Shown in pieces: positions 42,017-52,510 of a DNA stretch of 64,000 bases. The position numbers and the translations under genes were made by a program. This stretch comes from Linnemannia elongata. Taxonomy: Eukaryota > Mortierellomycota > Mortierellomycetes > Mortierellales > Mortierellaceae. Numbering within the stretch: position 1 is the first letter of the stretch; the number at the start of each line of letters is the position of its first letter. The DNA lies in NCBI GenBank assembly GCA_036320915.1, contig JAXBDG010000025.1, positions 124,001 through 188,000 on the forward strand, written 5' to 3'. The notes below the pieces were generated by a model that was not told where the DNA came from, ran no database searches, and saw only the letters and a list, made by a program, of their open reading frames with translations.

Positions 42017-44329
42017 CAGTCAAACCTCTCCTATAGCATACGCTTTTGCCGCAAGGGTTGATATGCTATAGGAGAGGATATGCTACAGGGCTAAGCCGCA
42101 GTCACATAGCCCTTAATAAATTTGAATACGCCCCTTAACAACTTTGCAAATGAGGTACGCTCGCACCACCTGTACGGAGATGACATCGCCTCATTCTACC
42201 ATGGAGTCGCCTGATGAGTTGTTTTCGAGGAGCATCGCTTCCTCTCCCATTTCTGCTGCTTCGTCGTCAGAGTCCTCATCTGATGCAGAAGAGTCTACGC
42301 CTACGCAAGGGATAACAGCTGCAAAACAAACTTCCGCAAAAAGGGTAAGCGATGCCAGATATTTCTCAAACGTTGCTTGATGAATCACAAGCAAATTCTA
42401 ATATGTCTGTAACATAACTTTTTGTGTAGTGTGCGAAAAGTTCTCTTACCAACGAGCAGAGAAAACGACTTTGTGAGAGGTTTGAAGGGGGAGGAATATC
42501 ACAGAAGGCTTTAGGTGTATGGGGTATGCAAGAATTCAAATTATCAAGACCCATCCAGCAACCGGCACTTAGTCGTATTCTCCAAAAAAAAAAAACGCTC
42601 AACAACTTGACCCCATCCCAATTGGATTCAAAGCGAGTAAACGAGGTCACCAACAAGCAACTGGACGATGAGCTTGCCGCCTGGGTTTTGAATTGTCAGA
42701 GGATAGGGGTGGCTGTCACCGGCAATATTATCATTGAAAAGGGCAAGCAACTCAGTGAGACTAGGACACCCTGCCCGACCTTTTCTACAGGATGGCTTCA
42801 AAAGTTCATCAAGCGACACAACCTCCAGTCTATCAAGTTGCATGGAGAGTCAGGATCTGTGGACCAAGCAGCCTTACAAGCAGCCTTACCGATGCTACAA
42901 CAAACGATCGCTCAGTTCGCCCCCGTAGATGTTTACAACATGGACGAGACTGGACACTACTATTGTCTTGCACCCACTCGCACGATTGCATCCGGCAAAG
43001 TCGCCGGGTTCAAAAAGTCCAAGTCAAGAATCTCTATTGCATTGACGTCGAACGCGACTGGAACAGACAAGAGACCGCTACTTTTTATCGGAACCGCAGT
43101 AAACCCCAAGTGCTTTGGCCGCAAGACTGCCAGCCAGCTTGGGCTTCAATACTACCACAACAGCAAGGCTTAGATGACAGGTAATACAGATATTATAGAC
43201 AAGGACGGAGCAATCATTCATTATTATGTTCTAGATTGATTTATTGATATATGATAAAGGTGTCATTTTTCGGTCCTGGTTGAAGAAGTTTGATAGGGCA
43301 ATGCAGGTCGAGAACCGAAATATCCTTTTGATTCTTGACAATGCTTCTTCCCACAACTACACAGGATTGACCCTCAACAATATCACCATATTGATGCTTC
43401 CGCCAAATATGACGTCGGAAATTCAACCCATGGATGCAGGGATTATTGCTGCTTTTAAATGTCATTATCGTCGTCGCCACTCCCAGGCCGCTGTCAACAA
43501 AGCAGATCGAGGTGAACGCAACATCTACAAGGTCCATGTTTTGCAAGCGATGGCTTGGAGCAGACGAGCATGGGCTTCTATTGAGTCGGCCAAGATCAGG
43601 AACTGCTTCAACCACACCAATTTGATGGGTCCCAGCAACGAGATCCCTTCAATCGACCAACATTTGCAGGAGGCCCTTGATGATATCGATCATAACCTAA
43701 GCCTACTTCCAAAGGACCTGCGGATTCCTCGAGAGGCGTTCATTGATCCAGTGGGCGAGAACGGGAGCATACATATCCAACTGAGTGACACTGAGTTGTT
43801 GGCCTTGCCTGTTGACGGAACTGACAGGATGGATAAGGACAACGGAGAGGACAAGGGGCAAGAGGAGGAAGAGGAGGACGAGGAGCAAGATGATGAACCC
43901 CCATTGCCAAGCAGGGCAGAGATTCTTGCTGCCATCGATCTCACTATGCAGTACATCGATGGAGATCTTGGCCCGATTGAATACCCTGAAGAAGGAGACA
44001 CCTTTGCAGTTACACTCAAGAAATTGAAGGGTTGGCGTGAAGCCCTGCACAAGAGCATCCTTTCGAGCATGACTCAACCCACCCTCCATTCGTTCTTTCG
44101 GCCCCAGTAGGATATAGGTCAACAGAGCTGGAATAAATATGTGAATACTCAGTACCCTACTCTATTGCTTATAGCATATTGCAACAAGGTCGACATGCTA
44201 TAGGAGAGGTCGATAGCATACCCACATGGTATGCTATAAGCCCAGTCTAAATTTCATTTTTCAACAAAAAAATATGCTATAGGGGAGGTTTATGCTATAT
44301 GAGAGTATGCTATAGGGGAGGTTTGACTG
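42017..44329 (+). mobile_element. pogo/Tigger-type DNA transposon, complete ends
   Basis: 2313 bp. It starts CAGTCAAACCTCTCC and ends with the inverse (GGGGAGGTTTGACTG), flanked by TA on both sides (42015-42016 and 44330-44331). Multiple copies of a TATGCTATAGGRGAGG motif lie in both subterminal regions in both orientations (left: 42024, 42061; right: about 44195, 44270, 44305, with weaker ones between). The single gene inside is a CENP-B-type HTH/DDE transposase with two introns and one stop codon. Confidence 0.93.
42150..44110 (+). pseudogene. pogo/Tigger transposase (CENP-B HTH + DDE_1), one nonsense mutation
   Basis: Exons 42150-42344, 42430-43180 and 43260-44110; phases fit and would give 598 codons. 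The N-terminal part is Ser-rich. Residues ~66-115 are a CENP-B/pogo HTH (SLTNEQRKRLCERFEGGGISQKAL), then a second HTH (WLQKFIKRHNL). Catalytic triad: YNMDETG, ILDNASSH and QPMDAGIIAAFK, so D-D-D as in pogo elements. The C-terminus has an acidic run (EEEEEDEEQDDE). The codon at 43171-43173 in the SKA*MTG context is TAG where pogo proteins have Trp, a single G-to-A change; the splice acceptor at 43259 restores MTGVIFRSWL. Everything else is intact, so loss of activity looks recent. Confidence 0.88.
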
Positions 44330-44445
44330 TATCACTTCATCTTGTTCCCAAATAGCCGCTTGATAATGTATCGTCCGAATACGGTATTATCCCTTTTGAA
44401 CTCCAATTTCGCCAAATATTTGTAGTAAAACACAAAAGGAAATCT

Positions 44446-44660
44446 TTAAGTTTTTTTTGGAGTCGAAAAACGTCCTAGGTCTTTGCGCTCGACCTTGACA
44501 TCCAAGGGAGCTGGAGCGAGCGTTGCACTCATGTCGCCGTCCTGTGGATCTCCTTCTTCATTGCTCAATTCTTCGCCCTCTTCCTCCTCCTCTTCCTCTT
44601 CACCCTCCTCTTGCTCGTCATCCCAACCTATTTCTCCTGTGTCTGATGAGTGGCATGGCG
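44446..44660 (-). pseudogene. Possible C-terminal tail of an acidic protein
   Basis: A minus-strand frame ending at a TAA (44448-44446) with DDEQEEGEEEEEEEEGEE, then LDVKVERKDLGRFSTPKK. Upstream it soon loses coding character. It may be the last exon of a lost gene. No family can be named, and low complexity makes chance possible. Confidence 0.25.
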
Positions 44661-44944
44661 GTTAAATGAGTTTCTTGTGGAAGGTGAGTGTGCGCATGTA
44701 CTTGTATACGTATGTATGCAAAAGCGATGATTGTGAATAAGAATTGCAGGGTTGCAGGGCAACTTGATCCTCATTATTTGATCCAAGCAATAGGTACGAA
44801 GGTCGCCTATGGTCATGGGCGAAATCGTATTTCTAATACACACGCACTAAAGACTAGCTAAACGTTTCTGAGGAATCACATTGGCGTACTCCCTCTACGT
44901 TAACAATTTATTGTTCGAAATCACGAAAATGAAGTTCAAAGGGA

Positions 44945-45066
44945 TGGTTTCAAATATTGGAAGAGATTAGTCCATTGCAGATGACAATAGTTGATCGGGG
45001 TGTTGTAAGTAGTGGATTCGCCTTGTTGCTGCGATCTATTGGGATTAAACCCATTGTTCTATAGAT
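44945..45066 (+). pseudogene. 28S rRNA 3'-end fragment
   Basis: Contains TCCATTGCAGATGACAATAG, GTTGTAAGTAGTGGATTCGCC, TTGTTGCTGCGATCTATTGG and ATTAAACCCATTGTTCTATAG, the degenerate 3' end of 28S rRNA. It shares with 32854-32960 a preceding TCAAATAT..GAAGAGAT stretch, so both derive from one source sequence. Confidence 0.8.
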
Positions 45067-46264
45067 TTTTCGGAAAAAAAACATCTCATTTCTGTCTTTT
45101 TTTTTCTTTTTTTTTTTTACTGCCGTTGTATTTTAATGAGTGTTCAATAGCACCATCACGTTCTCGATTCGTCTATGAGCGTACCCCGCTAACTACTTAC
45201 TATCACTCAAAGCGAAGGGTTCACTGCCCCCCCCCCCCCCCTCCTTCTACTGGTGGAAAAAAATCGCGTTTTGGTGCTCGGTGACCAACCCTTCCCTTTG
45301 CTGGTGAAAAAAAATTCATCGAGGTAAGGCATTCGATATATGTTCGTGACAAGCTATCACTGTTAAGCTATGGCAATATAGAACTAAACCCACTGCATCC
45401 CGTCCGATCTACACACCTCCTGTACTAAAATCGATTCTAACCGTCAACACCCTATCTGAATCGCCTTCACTTTCTCCTTCCTTCACTCGCTCTCACTCTC
45501 CACTCTTTTCTCGTCCTCTCTCTCTTACAGACATTTTATACCTTACCAATAGCAGTAAGCACCAGCACACGCGCGATTCGCAATAACTATAATGCTTACA
45601 TAGACACTCAAAGGCCTCGTCCTCTCAACATGTATCGCCGTTTTGATGACGTTCACAACAGCTGCACATACACCTCCTCATTTCACCCATCTCGACCCCA
45701 GTGGTGCTCTCGGTGCTAAGCAGTTCATACCAAATGCGGTCGCCTACGAAGGTGTTGCCAACTGCTAACAAGCCACCCCTTTCAACAACGTCAGTGCTGT
45801 TGTAACTCTCAGTATTGGCTATAAACGTCCAACAAGTTCTATATCTTTCGTGACGCTGCTTTGAGCCCTGGTCTCCCTGAACCTATCCCGAGGCCTCCGA
45901 TGGATATCGTTAAGAGATTTAAGACCATTGCAGAAACCAAATATACTAGCGACCTTCGCTTCCATGATGACATTCGACTGACTGTTAATTCTCTGTGTGA
46001 TGCTCATGCCACTTACCATATTCTCCTTATTTTTGTTGCATTTGTGCCTATGGAGTTTAAAGAGCTTATGTATTAATGATAGAGTGTAACGGCCTTCGAA
46101 TTCCTCTCCCATTCACTTTATCATTAAAAATAACAAGTTTTCACCGGGTCATTGCTAAACTGTGCCTCCAGAGCTAAACTTTGCCTCCAGAGTTAACCTT
46201 TACCTTCAGAGCTAGGCTTCGCCTCCAGATCCTCCGCTGAACCTTGTCAATTATAAAGCAAGAA
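45067..46264. other. Intergenic DNA with a possible secreted-protein relic
   Basis: T-runs at 45097-45118 and a C-run at 45227-45242. At about 45605-45765 a plus frame reads LKGLVLSTCIAVLMTFTTAAHT, like a signal peptide, then ends at a stop after VAYEGVANC; its start is broken (ATG CTT ACA TAG). An imperfect repeat AGAGCTAAxCTTTGCCTCC occurs at 46165-46235. No working gene is seen. Confidence 0.35.
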
Positions 46265-46315
46265 ATGATTACCTCTTTGCTCCGCTATCATCCATTTCTT
46301 CATAGCCGCCCCTTC

Positions 46316-48552
46316 ATGTCTACCCTCACAAATCAACATACCTCCATCTTTGACATCCCCCTCATTCTCGACACTATCTGCAACCACCTCTCGAAGTTTG
46401 ACATTCTAGTCCTTCTGCAAGTCTCCCATTCCTGGCGCAACCTTTTCCGGCCGCTAGTCCCTCGATATGTCCGGTTCGTCAACCCGGCATGTTATCATAG
46501 ATAAGCTCTCCTGGACCGTGTCGCCCACATTCGATCCCTCACAATCGACATCTCTAATGCAGGCTGGTTTCTTAACAACCTCAAACCTTGTACCAACCTC
46601 AGTGAGTTCCACTGCGCCGATTTGGAGAACCTACCAAAGCCACCAAGAACCAACCCAATTGCATTATCACCGATCGTTGACCAGACCAACAACCCACTCT
46701 TGATGATCGGTACCAATCCCGACCTTCATACCCTGACCTTTGGAAAAATTAATTGGCAATACCGAGCCGACCACTTCACAGAATCGGTCTTCAGGTTCCT
46801 GGTCACACACAAGTCGCTCACTCGACTTAAGCTCCATCTTGGTGCGATACCACATAGTTTCTTGAACAACTTTTTCGACAGCCTTCCTGTCAGCCTCCAG
46901 GACCTCGAATTTCGTTTTGAGACTTTTTATCATACCCCTTTGGCTCGTGAGTTCCGGACACCAGCAGATTTCAGAACAACACCACTCCCTTGTCTCAAAC
47001 GACTCTGCTTGCCAGGAATGCGCCAGAGAGTGACCTCGCACTGGGACCAGACAGCTGAGCATCCACCTCGCAATTGGCATGCTTTCCTTGAGGACTATTT
47101 CAGGAGCAGTTATGTGGTCCCCCTACTTAAAAGGATGCCACGTCTCTGAGAATTCGTCTTGAGGAAGTTTCACGGAAGAGGAAAGGAATTGATGCAAGTC
47201 TTGGTGGATTTCTGTCCGGACTTAGAAACCATTGACCTTTATATAAATAAGAGCCGGGATAACGAAGACGGTGGGGTTGCCACTGAGCCATTGAGATGAA
47301 CTTTTGCCCATCTGAATGAGTTCCGGATGCAGGGATCCTTGCCTGAGGAGACTCAGTTAGATATCTCGTTGTTGGTCGCTCGGTCAAGAGAGACATTAGA
47401 GGTTGTTTGGCTTCACGGCCACAATTCAGCAATTTGATGTTCGCTAGTCCCTTTCATATCGGGACTAAAGCCAGTTGGACCCAATGCACACGACTCAAAG
47501 AACTTGTGTTCCATAGGTGGGGTCGCAGCGGAGCGCCGATGACGGATTCCTGCTGGAATCTTCCTGGCATTTCGTCACCTTCCGCTGGTATCGTTGAAGA
47601 GGACGACTCGATGATGTTTCCTCAGTTGTAGAAACTGCGTCTGACAGTCAAGGAACCATTATGGGAAAAATGCCCTGACAAGTTTGGCGACTGCGTCCTT
47701 TGGGAAGTCGAAGGATACTTTGATACCGATGGTCCAGAGTACTACCCCTTCAATGACGATTGGACGACTCCAGCAGTTGCTCTCAGGACGAAGGAGGACG
47801 ATATCTGGGACCGCGAGTTGGCAGCTGATGTGTTCGAGCAGAAGCGGGCGCATCAGATGGCGTTTATTATCCATGTTCGGGAGGTATATGGCTGTATCAA
47901 GACTCTCAAACAGTTGCAGGATCTGGAGATTGAGTGGGGGGGCTGCCGGGCCATTAGAGAAATGACTTTGGAACTAGCAGAGGAACTGTTCTACAGGACT
48001 GAGTACGATGACGTTGGAGATGATAATGTCCAGTGGCGGAAGGAGTATCCCAGGACAGCCAAGGGCTGGTGGGGGGAAATAACAAGGCCAGATCTCATCT
48101 GGCTCGGACTGCGGAGACCTAGTTTATCGGAAGAGCGGAAACAAGCAGTTCTCCGACGCCGGGATCAGTTCGATTGGGCCTGGTTTTCGGATGCGCCATA
48201 CCAACACCTGGAAAGATACGCCACAATCCTGGATTCTCTCAACCAGAGGGTCGGCCGCAGCTGGGAGGACTGGACATACCTTGTGGGGCCCTGCCGTAAC
48301 CATTGGAGTGTTCACGAGTGCAGGATCATTGGCGCTTCCGGGAATCATTATGGTTGTAAAGGAAAGGACAATGTCTTGAATTATGATAGTGATGGATATG
48401 ACTTTCTGGATCAGGACCATATTGTGTTCAGTCGGCAGTTTGAGCATCTGAGCCTGGGAATGACAGTAGACAAGGATGGACGTTGGGGCAGCAGGAAGGC
48501 GAATCGAGGTGCCGGCACCTCACGACGACGTCGAACAAGGAGAAGAAAATAA
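46316..48552 (+). pseudogene. F-box protein pseudogene
   Basis: From the ATG at 46316: an F-box (SIFDIPLILDTICNHLSKFD...VSHSWRNLF), then LRR-like sequence (SLTIDISNAGWFLNNLKPC, HTLTFGKINW, SLTRLKLHL), typical of the large Mortierella F-box/LRR-like family that recruits substrates to SCF ubiquitin ligases. The same frame is broken by TAA at 46502, TGA at 47147, TGA at 47297, a 1-nt frameshift near 47430, and TAG at 47629; beyond that it is open to 48552 and ends in a basic tail (RRRRTRRRK). The sequence between stops still reads as good protein, so decay is fairly recent. At least the two TGA codons sit where Arg (CGA) would be expected. Confidence 0.78.
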
Positions 48553-48896
48553 AATGATTGATAATTAATGTCGTATTTTGAGAAAAGGCGGAGTGTGCAA
48601 GAAAGGGTAAGAAGGGTCAAATGTCAGGTAGGTAAATATTTTGTTGCAAAGCGACACAGTTCCCAGAGATGAACCAACATCGATCAGCCGTTCACTGCCA
48701 CCCTTGGACCAGTCTAACTCTGTGAGTGCCTTGGAGTTATCCCTGTGTATACTTTATATGTTTCCTGTATGGTTCTCCAGTCTCACTGAGAATCCTGGGG
48801 CCATTGCAAAGGTAACAGTGTGCAATTCAAAATAAACGTCAGAATCATGTATTGGCTGAACACTTATGTAGCGCACTTTAGTTCCAATGAACTATC
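48553..48896. other. Short spacer, no gene seen
   Basis: 3' flank of the F-box pseudogene up to the 569-bp repeat. No coding or RNA signal is recognised. Confidence 0.4.
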
Positions 48897-49465
48897 TTCT
48901 AGTAGCCAGCGGAGAGACGTGCTTAGCGTAATGCGCTGGACCCATTGGTTATCCCTAAGCAAAGCAGCTCATATACCGAGTGCGGGAAAAAGACAGTATT
49001 GCATTAGTAGGAATGCCCTCACTTTGTGGTCGGTATCCTCCTCCTTCTGTGTCCACAGCGTGGAATAAGACACTGCCTGCACACAGCAACTTAATACCCT
49101 AGCTGAGCCGACACCCCGTCATCACACACGTCCCAACATGCAGGAACAAAGACGTGTGAAGCACAAAAGAGCATTGTCACAATGCAGATGCGATGACCAA
49201 AGGCTTGACATGGCCGCGGACGGAGTGCAGAGCTCCCGAAGCGCAAGCGCACGCCGATACAATCCTGAAATAGGATGTAGTCGTACCCTTTACTCATCAA
49301 AAGCATGGAGAGGTACAATGCCCTTCGGATGAACCAAAGGCGATTAACACAGGCGCGGACGATGATGCCAAAATATCATGAAGCGAGCCTAGCGCCGGAC
49401 TTGAAAAGATGTCGCGAAAAATATACGACAAGCACCATTCACCAAACCAAGGAACAATGGACATT
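48897..49465. repeat. 569-bp dispersed repeat, copy 1
   Basis: Matches 55101-55669 end to end with the same length and few substitutions (for example GCGTAATGCGCTGGACCC here versus GCGTGACGCGCTGGTCCT). Starts TTCTAGTAGCCAGCG, ends GGACATT. Both strands have ~65-75 codon frames shared by the copies, without a recognisable product. The first 60 bp look vaguely tRNA-like (GCTTAGCG..GCGCTGG), so a SINE is possible but unproved. Confidence 0.85.
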
Positions 49466-49755
49466 GACCTGCTCGTCAATCCCCAAAGTCGACGACGTTG
49501 TTCAGGGGTTAGACATCACATCAGCACCCTAGCAGAGAACGGGCGGGAGCCGATGTTCGCTACGGACACATTTTCTAGTTGGCGTACTCCTTGATGCGCA
49601 AGAAATACGAGAATGAATTCCTCCCAATTGCAGGACATGCGAGCACCCAAACCACTTCATTCATCCTCACTACTCACGGAGCGGATGCTCCGTGGTGAAT
49701 TGTGGATTAAAAACTGAATGATTGTAAGTGTGATTCCAGTTTTCGAGTTCTTGCT

Positions 49756-51074
49756 TTATTTGTTCAAGCTGGACACTGAGAGATCACTGTAAAGGTGTTT
49801 CGGAGATGATTGGAGAAGGCTTGGCCTTGAGACCCTCGGCTCCAATAAAGCGCCAGCCAAACTCCTGTATCGGTCCCGTTTCTTTTGCTTAGCATGACGT
49901 TTGGCAGCCTGCCCATACAGCGATATCAATTGAATCGTTGAAGTCTGTGTGCATTCAAACAAATAGAATCGGAATGCCACAAATCAATCGTGAGTTAAAG
50001 TCATGGCTCATTGGAAACAAAAAACCAGAGGATTTTGCACCTCAACATACCCTGAAACAAAGCAGCTCGTGAATGGCCAGTAAAGGGGATAATAGGTAAC
50101 TGACCCTTGCGTCCAGTCTAGTCGCCTCCATCTTGATTATTCTAGTGATGTTGTCACCAGCCGCGCCCCAGCAAAGCCCAATCCGCTGGAGGCATGGTCC
50201 TAAAATTCCAACAAAGCATCTGTTAGATCACAACTGTACGGGTGACAATGAAAAAGTAAAGACATAAAAGAACAACGTTACCTCCAATGATCAAACCTGA
50301 GACCATAGCATCTCGAAGTTCGTTTGCCCCTCCAACTTCCATTGTTCGACCAATCAAAACATCATGGGGCTGTCTCGGTAGCTTGAACTTGCTCTCCGAG
50401 ATGTATTTGTTACCCTGAGGACACCAAACCTTGGCGGCCTCCGCTTTCGCCCAGTCAGTCTCCGGTGATGTAACCGTTCTCCATACCAAATCGGCGCGGA
50501 CTCCCATTCTTTTCCTTTCGTTCCCACTCGTAGCCTCCCGGCCATCGTTTCTTCTTGCAGATGAATCATGACCGGTTACCTCCCCTGGTATTATAAAGCA
50601 TCCTGACACTCCTTTTGCTAAGTTGGTGCACATACCCCACGCTGACTTTAGCCACCAATTCTCCGAGAGACTACCTGCAACATTGAACGGCGAGGGATCA
50701 TCCGTTTCATACAGATACAGCCTAGAGAAAACGACAAAAAATAATCACAAAATGCCAGGGTACTGGTATGTACATGTAAGTTTAAATACCGCCCAACAAC
50801 TTACCAGTTCAAGAGACACTCGTGTACAAGTAGGAACTCGGTGCGCCGTGGACGCGTGTTCAACAGATCCTGGAGGTCTTTTAGAGTTTCCACGCGTTCA
50901 AACTCGTCTAGATTATCGGCCGTCTCCTTGGAGTAGGGTGAGCCATCTGGAAGATTGCTACAGATTTCGATCCAGTCTTCTTTCGAGAACAGTTACCGTG
51001 TAATCTTGTCACTCAAATCGAACTGGAAAGAATGAATAGGACATTATTGAGCAGATTTAGCAATCTGCTCCCTT

Positions 51075-51124
<50 letters not shown>

Positions 51125-51680
51125 AATAAGAAAAGGAAACAAACTTACTGAAAGTCCTTCATCTGCTTTTCCGGGGCGAGCGAGAGGTTTTTGCAGGCAT
51201 GACTCTCTCTTTTCTTGACGTGTCTGGCTCCTTTACCATCTTGAGAGATGGGACGTACGCCTCCAACTTGTCCTATTTTACAAACAAAAAGGCAAGGTAA
51301 GTGCGACTTGTACAAAAAATGACAGGAACAAAAGCAAACCACAAGAGTCAATACGTACGATATAGTTCCAAAGAATTGACAAATCATTCAGAAACTCCAA
51401 TAGGCCATCAGCAGTGCAAAGACGATGCACCATTTCCTCAGTTGTCTTGCCCACGACTGTGATGTCCCCCATGGAGCGGACCCGGTAGAAAACTTATATG
51501 TATCCTAGATGGTGAAATAAACGAGCAAAAGAACAAATAAATACTCCTGTTGCTCATTCCAAGACGTTTGCTGTCCAGATCATAAATCTTGGTTTCATTT
51601 TCATACCTTGCATATCGGCCATGAACACTACTGGCCCCTCTATATTGAGCATGCAAAGACCTTCCTGAATGCATCTGTCG
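49756..51680 (-). pseudogene. Degraded multi-exon gene of an uncharacterised fungal family
   Basis: Exon-like pieces in order on the minus strand: GDITVVGKTTEEMVHRLCTADGLLE (about 51470-51360), a basic KKRESHACKNLSLAPEKQMKDFQ piece, DKITR*LFSKEDWIEICSNLPDGSPYS (about 51020-50930), ENWWLKSAWGMCTNLAKGV through KYISESKFKLPRQPHD (50660-50280), and a C-terminal exon ending at 49756 (STIQLISLYGQAAKRHAKQ). The block WCPQGNKYISES-K resembles a GTKYISDSLKL-type motif I associate with a large unnamed Mucoromycota family; this is a recollection, not a search. A TAA at 50995-50993 is CAA (Gln) in the paralogue at the left edge of the window, so this copy is nonsense-mutated. The role is unknown. Confidence 0.5.
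51078..51123 (+). repeat. Poly(A) tract, ~46 nt
   Basis: Uninterrupted A run inside the intron of the degraded gene at 49756-51680. The paralogous intron at the left edge of the window (about 60-150) has only short A runs. Confidence 0.95.
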
Positions 51681-51699
51681 AGGCGAATATTCTTCCTGT

Positions 51700-52355
51700 T
51701 TTGAATGGCAACCTCCATGCCCCTGATGTTTGGTCTCTTAAACTCGATTTCGATATTGGATATTTCTAAACCCTCCGTTACAAGTATGCAGTCAACTTTC
51801 CTGCCAGTTTCAACACTTCTTCATGCTCCATATGCTGCAGTCTTTTCATAGTCTTTGATGCCTCCAATATTGTTTCACCACCATTATCGAACTATTCTTT
51901 TAAAGGCCTTTTTCCTGCTCCGACCTGGGGGTGAGGAGGCAGATGCAGACCTATTGAATCGTCCTGAAAATGGGATGGCGTCACTGCTGCTATCGTTGGT
52001 ACATGGACCACTCGTACTTAAAGTGGAAACCGCTGGCGTTAGGGCCGTCAAACATAGGTGGGAGCTATTTGGGCGGACTGGTTGGAGATACATTGGTCGT
52101 TCCTACCGGGTAAGATAGCCTTGAATGATATTGGCAATGTTCTCCGCAGCCAACACGTCTCCAAGACGATAAGTATTGTGATAAGAACAAGCTGGGGAGG
52201 AAAATGGTGAGAAAGAAGCTTAGGAGTCTTTATTGATCCCCATGAGATATATTTAGGAGACCTGGTGACTACTACCCTAAATGTAGATGAGGAGAGTGAA
52301 GAGTGTGAAGGGTGTGGTTCAGTTACTGATATACAACAAGAATGACACGTGTGCC
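51700..52355. other. Intergenic DNA, no gene seen
   Basis: Open frames on both strands around 51855-52118 are unassigned and overlap each other. Nothing supports a gene. Confidence 0.35.
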
Positions 52356-52357
52356 GG

Positions 52358-52425
52358 AAGAAGTTATGGCTGAACGTCTTCAAGTCAGCACCCGCGCTAG
52401 AACATGACGGTGACCTCCTTTTCAG
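52358..52425 (+). pseudogene. 28S rRNA fragment
   Basis: GTTATGGCTGAACGTCT, AAGTCAGCACC and GCTAGAAC followed by CGGTGA match the conserved 28S block that reads TTATGGCTGAACGCCTCTAA in yeast. About 65 bp remain, just downstream of the monooxygenase 2 stop codon side. Confidence 0.65.
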
Positions 52426-52510
52426 ATCTCAGGCTCCAAGTCATCATCATTTAAAAATAAAACGCTGTTCACTTTATTTATCACCACACTAAAAATATCT
52501 CATCCACCCA

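Noticed and set aside
49138..49332. 64-aa plus frame shared by both 569-bp repeats as a gene
   Set aside because: An equally long minus frame overlaps it and both follow from the repeat's near identity; no domain or start context.
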